Below, piece after piece: positions 1 to 20,100 of a stretch of 64,000 bases of DNA (within the stretch, counting starts at the first letter, position 1; each line of letters begins with the position of its first letter). The stretch spans positions 640,001-704,000 of the forward strand of contig JAANDG010000003.1 in assembly GCA_036852015.1 (NCBI GenBank), read 5' to 3'. The notes under the pieces were generated by a model that saw only the letters and a list, made by a program, of their open reading frames with translations, had not been told where the DNA came from and did no database searches. Origin of the DNA: Pelodera strongyloides. Lineage: Eukaryota; Nematoda; Chromadorea; Rhabditida; Rhabditidae. A program made the position numbers and the translations under genes.

Positions 1-1117
1 CTATGACGTCAAAATTAAGTCGACGTGCAAACTTCATCGTAGCGCCAAAGTAATGATGCAAATGAAGTTCAATGCTGATGATAGACGCGCATTTGACTTA
101 GACGGGCAACATGCCTTCTGCTTCAGAATCTATGACGTCAAAAACAAGTCGACGTGCAAACTTCATCGTAGCGCCAAAGTAATGATGCAAATGACGTTCA
201 ACGCTGATGCTAGACGCGCATTTGACTTGGACGGGCAACATGCCTCCTGCTTCAGAATCTATGACGTCAAAAATAAGTCGACGTGCAAACTTCATCGTAG
301 CGCCAAAGTAATGATGTAAATGATGTTCAATGCTGCTGCTAGACGCGCATTTAACTTGGCCCGGCAATGCGAGTTCTGCTTCAGAATCTATGACGTCAAA
401 AATAAGTCGACGTGCAAACTTCATCGTAGCACCAGAGTAATGATGCTAATGAAGTTCAATGCTGATGAAAGACGCGCATTTAACTTGGCCCGGCAATGCG
501 ACTTCTGCTTCAGAATCTATGACGTCAAAAATAAGTCGACGTGTAAACTTCATCGTAGCACCAGAGTAATGATGCAAATGAAGTTCAATACTGATGAAAG
601 ACGCGTATTTAACTTAGACGGGCAACATGCCTTCTGCTTCAGAATCTATGACGTCAAAAACAAGTCGACGTGCAAACTTCATCGTAGCACCAGAGTAATG
701 ATGCAAATGAAGTCCAATGCTGTGGAAAGACGCGTATTTAACTTAGACGGGCAACATGCCTTCTGCTTCAGAATCTATGACGTCAAAATTAAGTCGGCGT
801 GCGAACTTCATCGTAGCGCCAAAGTAATAATGCAAATGAAGTCCAATGCCGTGGAAAGACGCGTATTTAACTTAGACGGGCAACATGTCTTCTGCTTCAG
901 AAGCTATGACGTCAAAAATAGGTCAATGTGCACACTTCATCGTAGCACCAGAGTAATGATGCAAATGAAGTTCAATGCTGATGATAGACGCGCATTTAAC
1001 TTAGACCGGCAAAGCGACTTCGGCTCCATAATCTGTGATGTCAAAACTAAGTGGAGGTGCAAATTTCCTCGTAGCGCAAAAGTAACGGTGCAAACGGAGT
1101 TCAAATTTAAAGCATAG
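1..1117. repeat. 129-bp minisatellite array, nine units
   Basis: Nine head-to-tail units of exactly 129 bp begin at 1, 130, 259, 388, 517, 646, 775, 904 and 1033, and the array probably continues left of the window. Units differ by scattered point changes with no length change. Units 1 to 8 each carry the palindrome TGACGTCA (CRE/ATF-type site) a few bases from the unit start; unit 9 has TGATGTCA. Because 129 is 43 codons, reading frames stay open across units on both strands (53-319 and 320-1117 on +, broken by one TAA at 317; 98-424 on -). I read this as non-coding satellite rather than a gene: no start context, signal peptide, splice sites or known domain is seen. Confidence 0.95.
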
Positions 1118-1119
1118 TG

Positions 1120-1170
1120 AACGTTGGGCGAGCGAAGGCGGGCCGAAGGCCCTCCGAGCGAGCTAACGTT
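1120..1170. repeat. GC-rich hairpin block, copy 1
   Basis: A 51-bp block bounded by AACGTT at both ends, with a central hairpin of GGCGGGCC, a GAA loop and GGCCCTCC (one mismatch). A near-identical copy lies at 1412-1462. Both interrupt the 129-bp repeat. Confidence 0.7.
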
Positions 1171-1411
1171 TAGAAATCCGAAGCTCTATCAAAATCTTCA
1201 AAATTCAGCTCTAACTAATTCACGCGCAACAGGTCTTCTGCTTCAGAAGCTACGACGTGAAAATAAGTCGACGTGCAATCGTCGCCGTAGCGACAAAGCA
1301 GTGATGCGAATCAACTTCGATGATGATGTCAGACGCGCATTTGTCCTAGACACGCAATATCGCTTCTGGTTCAGAATCTATAACTTCAAAAATAAGCCAT
1401 AAAGCATAGTG

Positions 1412-1462
1412 AACGTTGGGCGAGCGAAGGCGGGCCGAAGGCCCGCCGAGCGAGCTAACGTT
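1412..1462. repeat. GC-rich hairpin block, copy 2
   Basis: Second copy of the 51-bp AACGTT-bounded block. Here the central stem is perfect: GGCGGGCC, GAA, GGCCCGCC at 1429-1447. The similar GC-rich inverted repeat at 2123-2166 (runs of GCGCGC, ends CTAGAG/CTCTAG) may be a third, diverged relative. Confidence 0.7.
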
Positions 1463-2166
1463 TTGAAATCCGAAGCTCTATCAAAATCTTCACACGGGCA
1501 GCAGGTCTTCTGCTTCAAAAGCATGACGTCAAAAATAAGTCGACGTTCAAACTTCGTCGTAGCGACAAAGCAATGCTGCAAATCAACTTCAATCAATGAT
1601 GATGTCACAAGCACAATTGAGTTAGGCAGGCCACATGCCTTCTGCTTCAGAAGCTACGACGTGAAAAAAAGTCGACGTGCAATCTTCGCAGTAGCTCGAT
1701 TCTGATGATGCAAAGGACAGAATCGGCTATATCAAAAATAAGTCGACGTGCAAATTTCAGCGCAGCTCCATTCTGATGATGCAAATGAAGTTCACTCATG
1801 ATGTCAGACGCGCATTTGTCTTATATATGCAGAATCGCTTCTGCTTCAGAATCTGCGACGTCAAAAATAAGCCGACGTGCAAACTTAGGCGCATCGTGAT
1901 TCTGATGATGCAAATGAACGTCAATGATGATGCCAGACGCGCATTTGTCTTAGACATGCAATATCGCTTCGGATTCAAAATCTTCGACGTCAAAAATAAG
2001 TCGACGTGCAAAATGCAGATGCACGAAACAGCAATGCTGATAGCAGGCGTAAATTGGACGCAGAAAAAATGTAAGAATGTGCAAAAATATAAGACTTACG
2101 TGAAAGCTCCAGTAAAAGCTAACACGCTAGAGCGAGGCGCGCGCGCAGCGCGCGCCGAGCTCTAGT

Positions 2167-2468
2167 CCATGTCAAATATAGTACGATACGAAATTTTCTA
2201 ATTTTCAAGCTCAAAATTCAAGCAGTATGCAGCAATTTACCATAGCCAGCCATACCCAACTATCTATCGCAGTTGTCACGCCCCTTCGTGCTAATTGGGC
2301 AATATGCTCTTTTGGGCGTGGCAATTGCGATATTGGCCAATCAACGCGAATGGGCTGCCAACTGCGATAGATAGTTGGGTATGACTGGCCATGGTAAATT
2401 GCTGAACTGTGTGTGAATTTTGCGCTTGAAAATTAGAAAAATATTGCATCCTACTATATGTGACATGG
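2167..2468. mobile_element. palindromic MITE, about 302 bp
   Basis: Left arm from 2167 (CCATGTCA) is the imperfect reverse complement of the right arm ending at 2468 (TGACATGG) over about 120 bp each. Both arms share the run caactatctatcgcagttg in opposite orientation. The short unpaired centre is about 2285-2350. No coding capacity. It lies between the 129-bp array and the last visible DUF229 exon, so probably inside that gene's intron. A 3-bp AGT on both sides may be a target duplication, but is too short to be sure. Confidence 0.85.
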
Positions 2469-2553
2469 AGTATCAGATGAATTCGTCAAAAATAGCGGTC
2501 ATTTGAAATGGGCCTGACCCTTTAATATATTCTGGTCATTTAATTTAATTTAC

Positions 2554-4512
2554 CTGCGCACGAAATTCATTCCATATTAACGGCCAATCATCGTAATTGC
2601 CATTTGTCATATCTGATGGCAGTTCGCTTTCGTACCCATTAACTCGAACTTTTTTACCTAAGAAGGGGTGAATACTGTAACTAATTAGCCTTATTGCAAA
2701 AAGCCTAACCATTAACAATTCAATACAATTACTCGATTACAAAGTAGTCTTACAATTAGTTAATTGAAAATTTTAATTTCTAGAAGTGAGTTCATTCATT
2801 ATGGGTTGTGCTCGTACCTGTCAAGTGACAAGGTAAAGTATAGAATATCGTTACGTACCTATCCATAATACCTATGTATAGCTATTTGTCAAATAAATCA
2901 AGAATGTCAAATAAATTAAGAAATAAATCAAGAGTCAGCTATCAGTTTTTATATGAGATAATATAAAATTCCTATTGGCAAAAATGAACCCCGTAATACC
3001 AAAAGAACTCGGAACCGATGCAGCAGGTCTATTAGAGCAAAATATTGTCAATCTAGTCAGGACAAAAACTTTATTACACTTTAACGCTGAAGGACGAGTC
3101 GCCAAGGTAATAATCAAGGGTAAAATGATCTCAAAATCCCTTACCTGTAAGAAAAGCAGCCGCATTTGGGAACGAATTGTCCCCGACTTTTGTCATTCCT
3201 TCGAAAATAAAACTACCGTAGTCTTCTGTGAGCGCCTTATAGGTTTTGGGTAGATTTCGAATCCAATTCGAGCGCGACATAGAATCTACGACAAATATGA
3301 TGACGTCATATTGTTTAATTGCCTCCTTGGAATTATTAGTCTGATGGCCTAGTGGATAAGCAGTCTGAATCCCAGTAGAAACGTCAGAGGTTCGATTCCT
3401 GCCACCATAACTCGCAGGTTCCCACGGAATAACTTTTGCATGCACATTGCTGTAGGCAGTGGTAAACGGAAACGAATCCAATTTACAGGCAATTTCCGTA
3501 AATTCGCAGTCGGGTGTAAAGGATTCCTGAAGATAATTATTATTCATTAATTGGCACTCAAATCAATACCTAGGAACAAACGGACTTCTTCAACGGATAC
3601 AGGACAGGATACTTTATGCAAAGAGTAGGGCGCATAAAAAATTTTCGAACGAACTTCCTTGGAAGAAATTACAAACTTCGGTAAATATCGTAATCACATT
3701 GTTCAAAGAAAACGAGAAAGTGATTCATACCCGAAAGGCATTCCACTTTGTAAAGTTGAGCGTAAAGTCATCAACTCCACGGAAAACACATCGTTGTTGG
3801 CAGTTTACGCGGGAATTTAAAAGATCGAATTCTGTCTGATTCCTTCGTATTGTTCCGTTTTGATCCATGTAAGTGAGTTCATACTGGAGCTGCCTGCAGA
3901 TCAGCGGATCCGCTTTTTGTAGGTACGGTAGAATGGACGCGTCGTAAGGATCCAGATGAGGCAGTGAACATTCAACCTACATAAGAAACAAAATAATTAT
4001 TTTACAGTAATGGCTTTAAAATACCTTCCGGATGATTTGTTGGTTTGTTTGGGAAGGAAACCAATATGATTTCCAACAGTATTCGCGAGTTCTATGTAGT
4101 TTCTACATATATATTAATTTCGGGTCTGTCCTAAGTCCTAACCCTAGCGGGCGTTCAAAATGTCCTTGCCACTTCATACTTTCGAGAAGGAGAGAAAGGA
4201 GGTGGGGAAACCCACTAGCTAGAGACTCTCCCGAGTTTTCCTACCCCGGTATACCTAGCCTAGCTATAAGACCACGCTGACAGCAATTGGAAGTGGGAGT
4301 GCGAGGTGTGAAGATTATGACACGATTATATTTTCATAGTTAAACTAAAGCACTACCTGTTCCGTCCATGCAATTCTAGAATAAATATCGCCAAACTGGT
4401 TCCTCAGCTCCGAAGTTTCATAAGAAAAAGTTGTGATAGCAATAAGTCCACAAATTGCTGCACAAGTGAAAATAGTCCTTAGGGTTTTGTAGGAAGGTTT
4501 GAGCCTTAGCAT
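2554..4512 (-). CDS. DUF229 family protein, 3' end outside the window
   Basis: Six in-phase exons, in transcript order 4512-4357, 4102-4025, 3976-3731, 3657-3613, 3526-3145 and 2657-2554, giving 337 codons. It starts MLRLKPSYKTLRTIF with a hydrophobic segment at residues 14-29, a likely signal anchor. Hallmarks of the nematode DUF229 family, whose fold is related to alkaline phosphatase/sulfatase enzymes, follow in order: CSLPHLDPYDASIL, then DVIIFVVDSMSRSNW, LPKTYKALTEDYGSF, TKVGDNSFPN and LTGK, then WPLIWNEF. The family function is unknown. The C-terminal part is missing, so the gene should continue past position 1, with the minisatellite and MITE inside its next intron. A tRNA-like stretch sits in frame within the 3526-3145 exon. 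Exon ends are clean GT-AG and phases agree throughout. Confidence 0.85.
3339..3406 (+). pseudogene. tRNA-like sequence, antisense in a DUF229 exon
   Basis: The + strand has an A-box-like run (tggcctagtgg, 3345-3355) and a good B-box (ggttcgattcc, 3389-3399), and TCTGA/TCAGA can pair as an anticodon stem with a 15-base loop. Acceptor and T stems do not close properly, so this is not a functional tRNA. On the - strand it is read as part of the DUF229 protein (GGRNRTSDVSTGIQTAYPLGHQ region), between the YSNVHAKVIP and DVIIFVVDSMSR motifs. I infer a tRNA-derived insertion kept in frame, or a tRNA relic inside an unrecognised intron. Confidence 0.4.
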
Positions 4513-5804
4513 TCAGAAAATTTTGATGTTCATGCAGATTTCATAACTTTTTTAAATAAGGAAATATTTTCAGCTCTGATGTAGGCGTCCCTGAAATTCG
4601 AGAAAATGTCTTAAAATTTTTTCTAAAATAGCTATTTCTTTGGAATCGGACAATGAATCAGCGTAACGGAGAAGTGTATCAAAAAAAAAATGCATTCAAA
4701 TTGCATTGTTACATAGAATGAGTGTTCCAAACGCAAAATAATAGACTTTAGAGAGAATTGAATAGAAATTATGAAACTTACAGACTAGCTGAAAATCGTG
4801 CACAAATAGGCCCTATGGGGAGCGAATTGAGGAAATGGTACCTCATTAATTGAGGAAATAATAATAAATAAAATAATAAACGGAATAAAAGAAGGGTTTG
4901 AGAATAGCTTGCACTGCAAAATAACAAGCCTTATTTCTCAAATCTCTTTTTTTTTGGTAAGAAATACTAAAAGAGAAAGATCTAAGTCCTTCTTTTGACT
5001 AATACTTTTTGATCCCGTTGCCAGGGAGCCTGGGATTCCAGTAACCAAATCAAAATAAATCCTCTTTATTTAGGCTATTAGGTCTCATATTATATTGTTT
5101 TCATACAATATTATACATAATTATTCATAAAAAAAGAGAGATATTTTAAAGAAGGGCTTTTTGTTCGAGTTTTTATGTATTTCGAAACAGCAGCATATCC
5201 TATACCAATACCTATACCCTATACCTATCATGAAGCAAAAATAGGTGCACTTGTACTTGCAGAGTAGTAAACAAAATAAGTTTTCATTTTTGACAAAGGA
5301 CTATTATTTATTTTTAAATTAGAGTGCGTGGAAAATAAACTTAATAATAATTTGTAAAAAAAAATCAATAAATTCTAGAACATTCTATGGAATTACACTG
5401 TGTGTGTGTGTGTGCAGAGTGTGAGCTGGATCACTCCACCCTCGGCCTTATAGATGCAAAATTATACACTGGCCAGTAATTAAGGTATTAGAGGGGTTGG
5501 GGGTTAGGGTAGATGACAAAAAGAATGGAATATAGTAGCCCGCAAGCAAATTATACCACAAAAGGTAACTAGTATCCAACAGCACAATTTTAAGCGTTCA
5601 GAATAAACTAATATCGAATGAATACATCGAGAGAAGCTTACAATTAGATACAGTGACGTGATTTGTTTTGTTGTTCTGCTTTAAAGTAGAAACTGTTTGT
5701 GCAAGCGGTGCTGAGTGATTATAACATAAACGAGTTTATTCTCTTTGAAAAAATATATTTCTATCTATCTCTCTATCTCTCTCTCTATGTAACTCTCTCT
5801 CTCC

Positions 5805-5852
<48 letters not shown>

Positions 5853-6647
5853 ATTTTGCTTTTTGAGGGTGTAGGTGTCGAAAGATTATGTTATTATGTA
5901 TGAGGCATAATCAGGAATGGAAAAAGTTAAGGCCCCGCTAGGGTATCCAGACACCTTGATTACTGATAAGCTTTTATAATACGAGCATTTATGACACACA
6001 CTAAGACACAGACGCACAATAAACATGTGAATTAGACACGGCTTTTCACCAAAGGCAAAAAGTTTAAATACAATTGAAAATTAACATCACATAAACAAAT
6101 AATTTCCATAATTTTAGCTGCTTTTTTTTCTAAAATAATGCTGCCCATAGTGGAATTGTGCATGAGTAAAGCACAGTGTTTTACAGCCATTATTAAAACT
6201 ATGCAGTGGCTGGAAACTCCGTTTCTCAGCGTAGTTAAATTACCCAACAATAAGTTAATGGAAACCCACAGTAAACAAAACCCAGACAACTGTACTATGC
6301 GAAACTATTTTATTTCTAGTACGAAACACGATGCACTGTATGAAACGTTACAAGGTCTTTAACTTTATTACACCGAATGACGCAAATTATTGAGCAAATG
6401 GTTCATGGATAGCATGCGCCAATACTGTGTTTATTTGCTAAAAGGAATTGCGACTTCAACAACAATTATGTTTATGTTGATAATTACTAACCATAAGAGA
6501 GCATAGAGTGACTTATTGACACCCCCTATTAGAGGTTATCTACTTTTTGTTGATCTCGTCAGTTTGGGTACAAGGTGACAGCGTAAGAAGGATGAGGTTC
6601 GTTTATGTATGTTGTAAATAAATAAAAAATAACCAGCCCATTTTCAG
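4513..6647. other. intergenic or pkc-1 intron, no gene seen
   Basis: AT-rich sequence with no exon I can support. It holds a short (TG) run near 5397-5415 and a (CT)n microsatellite at about 5761-5846. No C2-domain exon for pkc-1 was found here on the + strand. Confidence 0.6.
5761..5846. repeat. (CT)n microsatellite
   Basis: Nearly pure CT dinucleotide repeat with a few interruptions (CTAT, CCCT, CTGT). Similar tracts occur at 9281-9382, 11061-11190 (GA on +), 28896-28925 and 48498-48573. Confidence 0.9.
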
Positions 6648-14181
<7,534 letters not shown>

Positions 14182-14446
14182 TTTGCATATATGACATGGA
14201 AGCCAACCACGTCAGGATTCAGGATATGGTAATTAGCCATAACACTGTTGTATCATACTATTGTACCCAAGAAACAGCTATGCCCACTCCTTTGAATTTG
14301 ATATAGACAATTATTGAAACTTCTAAAATCTCAAAATGTACATTTAAATACCACGAGGCATAATTCCAAATTTCTACTTATGAAAAGGTGAAACCTCGTT
14401 TTGAGGATCTTGCCCTACTTACGCTTAGTGTTGTATTTCACCTAAC

Positions 14447-14575
14447 TTAAAGGTTCAGCCAGGCTCACGGGGACATGTTACACAAGTTTGAAGCACTGTA
14501 GTAGACGCACTGTAGTAGTTTTTGAAGCACTGTAGTAGTTCATTTCTCTTATTTTCTCGTGAGCCTCACCCTTAA
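14447..14575. mobile_element. short palindromic MITE with TTAA ends
   Basis: Starts TTAAAGGTTCAGCCAGGCTC and ends with the approximate complement (TCTCGTGAGCCTCACCCTTAA). The GGCTCACGAG core is shared with the repeats at 23926 and 36083. About 129 bp, non-coding. Confidence 0.7.
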
Positions 14576-15528
14576 AGTTTTGTGCAGTCCAGCTTTTTGA
14601 AAATTTGTAGAATAGACTATACCTAAATAGAATAGTCAACTTAAATTTACAACCTATCCACCTATCCTATAGGAACTCCTGTAGACCTGTAGATACACAT
14701 GAGATTACCTGCCCTGCCCAAACACACACGCTAGAGATCTAACGTCTAAAGAACTCAGAGTCATGTAAACTTAAACCCTACGCAACTATACTTGCCATGC
14801 AACCTACGAAAGCTTTAATGTGTCTTGATTGCAATTTTTCTGTAGAACGTTTCCATTCCAAATTATGCATAAGAAGCATTGCGCACTTACCTTATCTCTT
14901 ATCCTAACCTTTTATTAAAAAGATCAACAACATAGATGTATGCTTGTATTATAAGGTTAACGAACCATTGCTATACTATCTTACTTTGCATATGAAAGGC
15001 TAAAATCATTTGCTTTACAGATAACCCGCGTGTTCTAGTCTCCGTCCTATTTTTATAACTAAATGTAAATTATCCCATTCTTATTTGCCAATATGCCATA
15101 AATTTTGTGTTTATTTACATGTATGACAATATTGTTGTTTTTTATTTGTTTCTGCTTAAGACCTTTTTATAAATCAAAAACTTGTATTATCATTATTATT
15201 ATTATTATTTTGATTATTATTGATTATTATTATTGCCCACGTTCTCACATGTTCACTATTTACTTAATTTGTGCTCGTTTTAGTGAAGGGAAATGTTCGG
15301 AGTATTAATGATAAGTATTACTTCAATCAATTCACAAGCTTACGTTTAGTCAAGTTCATGGAATTTGATAGGTTCCAACAAACGAACAAAAAAGAACATT
15401 TCCTATCACTGCTTTATCATGTCTCATTGCTACACGCACTAACATCGACAATACTTTTCTAGACTTTATATGTGCATGTTTTATCTTCTCATATTTTCTT
15501 GTTGTTCTAGTACTTTCTTTTAATTCTA

Positions 15529-15690
15529 TTAAAGCGGTGTGGCACGTGGTTCTGGAACGAAAGTTGATAACTTTTCCCCAAGATACTATGCAATTTGTGT
15601 TCCTCTTTCGAAAATGCCCAGAAATTTGCATGAAATACACGGAGATTCTATCAAGCATACCTTTCAAAACCACGTGGTATGCCGCTTTAA
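15529..15690. mobile_element. palindromic MITE with TTAA and CACGTG ends
   Basis: Left end TTAAAGCGGTGTGGCACGTGG and right end CCACGTGGTATGCCGCTTTAA are inverted copies. TTAA on each side fits a TTAA target duplication. 162 bp, non-coding. Relatives or single ends lie near 9643, 13162 and 45120. Confidence 0.8.
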
Positions 15691-17128
15691 ATAAAAGTTC
15701 CCAAACGGGACTAAATACGCAATCATTCCTTTCTCTTCTTTCTTTCTTTTCTTGACATGAGTATGATAGTCATTATAATGTTCCTTCTACTGACTATATT
15801 GCTCTAACAATGATAAACTCCCAAGCAAAGCTTACAGTTACTTTAGTAACGTGAATCTAGCCGTCCTCCAGCAATTTGACCATTTTTCTGTTTAATTTTT
15901 TTCTGTTTGAGAAAAATATGTACATGAAGACTTTGTTGCTGAACAACAGTGAAAACCCACACAGTAATGCAACATCACACTACCAAAACATTGCAGTGCA
16001 CCACACGCACATACATACACACAAACGCACAGACAAACTGGTCAGAATGAATATGTCTCGGTTCGGTTTGATACCTCTATTTCTATTTGACGAAGTTATA
16101 TGACTTTCTTAGCACTTTGGAGATCCTCTGAAGCTATGTGGATCAAGTCAGGGCATTTCATTCTTAAACTCAGTTCATTTCCTGTTATAAGAAGCGAGAT
16201 CATAATTTCAAACGAAAGCTACGTCGCCGAGCTTATGAAGGCTGTGACAAGCAGTATACTATACAGTATACTATCGCATCCCGTCGCTTTGCGAAATCAG
16301 GCATACCGAAAACATACAAACCAATATATATATTATATATATGCGTCAAAAAAAACTCAAGAAAGACTTGACTACTTTATTTTTTTACCAAAAAACAGTC
16401 GCAGTAACTGAGCATGCAATATAGAACATTGGCGAGTGACACAAATATAGATAACACAAAGTCCAACAACGGTAACTTAAGGACTTCACAGGTAATGTAA
16501 TACCACAAAATACACATAAAAACGGGAATAGGGACATTTGAGTACGCAAAAAGTTTTACTTAGACTATGCAATGGTCAAAATCACCAAGCGTAAATATAA
16601 ATACTTTCATCAGTATTACGTCATTATTTACAAAAGTCGTTCAATATCACAACTACCTACTCTTTTCACCTTTTTGCTACTCAAATGCACAGAAAAAAAC
16701 GGAGATCTCAATAAACCCTCCACGTTCTAAAAACAGGATCAACAGACAATCAGATGGGAAAAATAAAATCGTACCTGCAAGGTAAAAACATGTTAACAAT
16801 TGGCTAAACGGATAACAAGACGCAAAGCAGTCAAGGAATGATAAAAATGGGAGGTTTTGAAGGAAGGTGAAAACCTAAATGCTTGTTGTAACTAACTTAC
16901 TATTCAATTCAAAGAAATCAATACTTACACCGTTTTGGTTTTGGAAATTACAAGCATGGAGTATCTGTATCGTTACTAGACCAAATACAAACAGAACAGT
17001 GTAGAATATTCCGACGCAAGAACAATTACTCTTACGCTGACTGAAAACACGAAATATGCTCATAGAAAAACGAAGAATGAGGAATAAATATAAAAGAAAA
17101 TTGTAACCTAATTAAATTACACATAAAC

Positions 17129-20100
17129 TTAATTGGTCGACTTTACCCGCACATCCTGGTCGGACAAAGAACGCACCGTCACCGTGTTAGGGGGCAGTGG
17201 GCTCGGATCCTGAAATATTTATATTGTCTTCTTCAATTTAGCATTCCCTAGACCTTATAATTAGACCATACTTAGACATGGGTGCATGCATCTTCAGCAA
17301 CTCGAGCAAGTTGTTGTGGATCCCTGCCTTCCGACTTTCTACCCAATTTAGCGTTAATAAAATAAATATAAATAAATATTATTATCATGTAACAATTAAC
17401 AATAAAACATTGACAACGACAAACACACAAGTCTCCAGTTGGAACGAAAAATGATTTTTCTCCGTTTGTACAATTACACTGGTATTTGCCCTTGTACGAC
17501 AATTCGGAAAATAAAACAAAGAACAGAGACAACAGAGTCAACAGAGTGCAGCACTACGCTAATCCGCTAACGAGATGACAAAGCGGAACACAACACCTTT
17601 CTACTAGACAGTTTCTAGCCCTGGTTGTAACACATCCTGAGTCCTGAGAGTAAGGTCGTGAGCCTAAGGTTAAGGTAAACTCAATTACATTGCAACGAAT
17701 TATATTACTCACAGGTTCCGTTTCGAAAGCATACGAAGAAGCAATTGCCAACTGGCTACCGTCGCAGTTGAAATCGAGACCAATGATCGATGTGTCGAAC
17801 CTAAAAATTAAGAATGTAAACTTAGTAAGTGTAAGGAAAAACTAATAGAGGGGAGGGGACGGGACGCCGAACTAACTAACCCCGATCACAGGACCATAAC
17901 TAACAAAGAATGAATACCGAAATTTGCACTGTCAATTAACACAAATGTCGTTGCGTATTGCGTATTCGTTACAGCGCATTAATAATATTAATATTAACTA
18001 AAAACAAGAATAATAATAACCACCGAATATAGAATACGACTATAAGACAAAACGCAGTAAGGGAAACATCGGAAACTTACTTGTGCAACTGAACAAGACG
18101 CTTTCTATTGAAGGGATCCCACACGTTCACAAACGCATCACTTCCTGAATATAGAACAATACACTATGTACGACAGATACATTAACTCTAACTGAGCTTT
18201 ATAAAAAAACTGGTACAAATACAAATTCAAAGATTAAATGTACTGTTCTGCTACAGACGTATCACTTTTCTTGGCCTTAGCCTTCCTTCGTACCTTATAA
18301 GTGTTTGAGTTACCAGTGCGTTTGTGTGTCAAGAACTACACATGCAATAGTTTAGGAGACATGAGACATGCATATCCGCTATGAGCTATATGGGAAGAAA
18401 GCAGAACGAAGTACGATAAAGCGACAACTTACGAGTTTCTGAATATTAAAGAAAAAAATCGCTCATAATGTTACACCCACCTCCGGTAGCAAACGACTGG
18501 TGCACGGGATGGAAGGCGATCGCGTTGACCGGGTAAATACACTCCACACCCTCGGCGTCCTAAAAAAGGACGAATGAAAACTTGGCCTCTACCCTGGTTT
18601 TCCTCAGCAAACAAACAACAAAAACCAAACTTTAAAATTCATCCATCCGCTAACATTTGAAAATGAACAGTAATAAAAAGCGCATGCAGCAGCAAATATT
18701 AATAATGACAAGGACCTACCTTCATTCTATGGCACTTAAATGCGTACTTCTTCTTCTGATCCTCGGGGTCCTGGCGAATGTACTCCACAGCAACACGGCC
18801 TGGAAAAAAAAGTTTATTTCAACTATGTTTAAGAAACTAAAACTTAACTTATAAAGATAAGTAAACATACTAACAGAGTCAGTGAGTGTGCTAAGCAGGT
18901 CGTACCATAAAAACCGAGAAGCCGAAAAAACCCGAGAAAAGATAAAATGCGTCAAAAAGCGTTTCCAACAAAAACGTTATGTTCGTCGTCATACAAACAA
19001 CCTTCACACTTCACACTAGACAAAACAAGCGTACCTTCGATAGAAGAGATGATGAAAGCCTCACGGTCGGGGAAGAAGGCAACAGCCCGGGTTTGATACT
19101 GGAAACGTGGAAACATTCATTATTGAAAATTTAAACTGATAAATGTAAATTGAAAATAATTAAAAATAAAAGTTGGAATTTGACGTTGAATTGGTTGAAT
19201 CGCTGAAGGAGGAGGCAATACCACCTTTCGTAAATCATTCGTATTTCTTGCATTACACGTAAATACGAACGAGCAACAGCAACAGCCCCCACTATCACAA
19301 TAATAATAATAATAATAATAACGCACCTTGAGCGGACTCTCTCTAACTTGCACCGGGTTGGCCATATTCCTTACATCGTAGAGGAAGACCTTGCGGTCGC
19401 GGGTGCCAACGACAATCTAGAAACATTGTCATACAAACAATATTCAACAACAAAAACAAAACAAGAAGATCATGTGCATAAAATGGAGGTACAATCGCGC
19501 TCCAAGCTCCAACCAATTGCACTGAATTTAGGACCTGAGATTCAGGTTACCTATACTTCTACCTATCTGAATATAAACAAAAAAAAAACCAGGCATAAAC
19601 TTTGTGATAAAGCTAACAGCGAAACAACGTTCGGTAGCGTGGGTGAGAATTTAGGAATCAAAATAAAGACCTAGCATATACGGTAAATAAAGTAGACAGT
19701 TTGCGCCTAGGCGGAGTATCTTTTATCTCTTCATCCCACTTCTAATCTTATATTCAAATTCAGCCCGAGTGAGAATCAAATCAAAAGAAAGACATCGATC
19801 GACCATACATAGAGTCGACCGTTTGTGTTGTAAACGTCACAGTATATCTTCCAACGTCTAATCGATTCATTCATGGAATGATTCAAGGTTTGACCTTTCC
19901 CTTCGTCCAAACAAAATAAACAACAAACGAGTTTTAATGCTTGCTCAATTCATATCAACTGCAGAATATCGATTTCATTGCTAATCTTGTCACGGTTATT
20001 TGTTGGTGTTCTGGTTCTGGCCTAACTGTCGTTATTTTTCCATCCTGAATCTCAATCCTCGGATGCACCGTTATTTTTCCACCGACGGATGTATGCCTAT

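Larger units (their letters stand above)
1118..2030. repeat. degenerate copies of the 129-bp repeat
   Basis: Diverged, partly deleted copies of the same unit continue here. The signature runs (cttctgcttcagaa, aaaataagtcgacgtgcaa, gacgcgcattt) recur around 1220-1400, 1500-1690, 1730-1900 and 1905-2020, but the spacing is irregular and foreign GC-rich blocks interrupt it. It looks like the older edge of the array at 1-1117. Confidence 0.85.
14182..17128. other. intergenic region between convergent pkc-1 and bub-3
   Basis: Contains 3' flanks of both genes, two MITEs (listed separately) and simple repeats (att)n near 15189-15236 and AT runs near 16322-16342. The short reading frames here lack signals and domains; I see no gene. 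Confidence 0.6.

Noticed and set aside
320..1117. 265-codon open frame across the 129-bp repeats
   Set aside because: It is a by-product of a repeat whose unit is a multiple of three; the other strand is also open, and no start signal, domain or splice pattern is present.
6138..6362. 75-codon + frame before pkc-1
   Set aside because: No C2-domain character, and the opposite strand is also open; it cannot be joined in phase to the first pkc-1 exon by clear splice sites.
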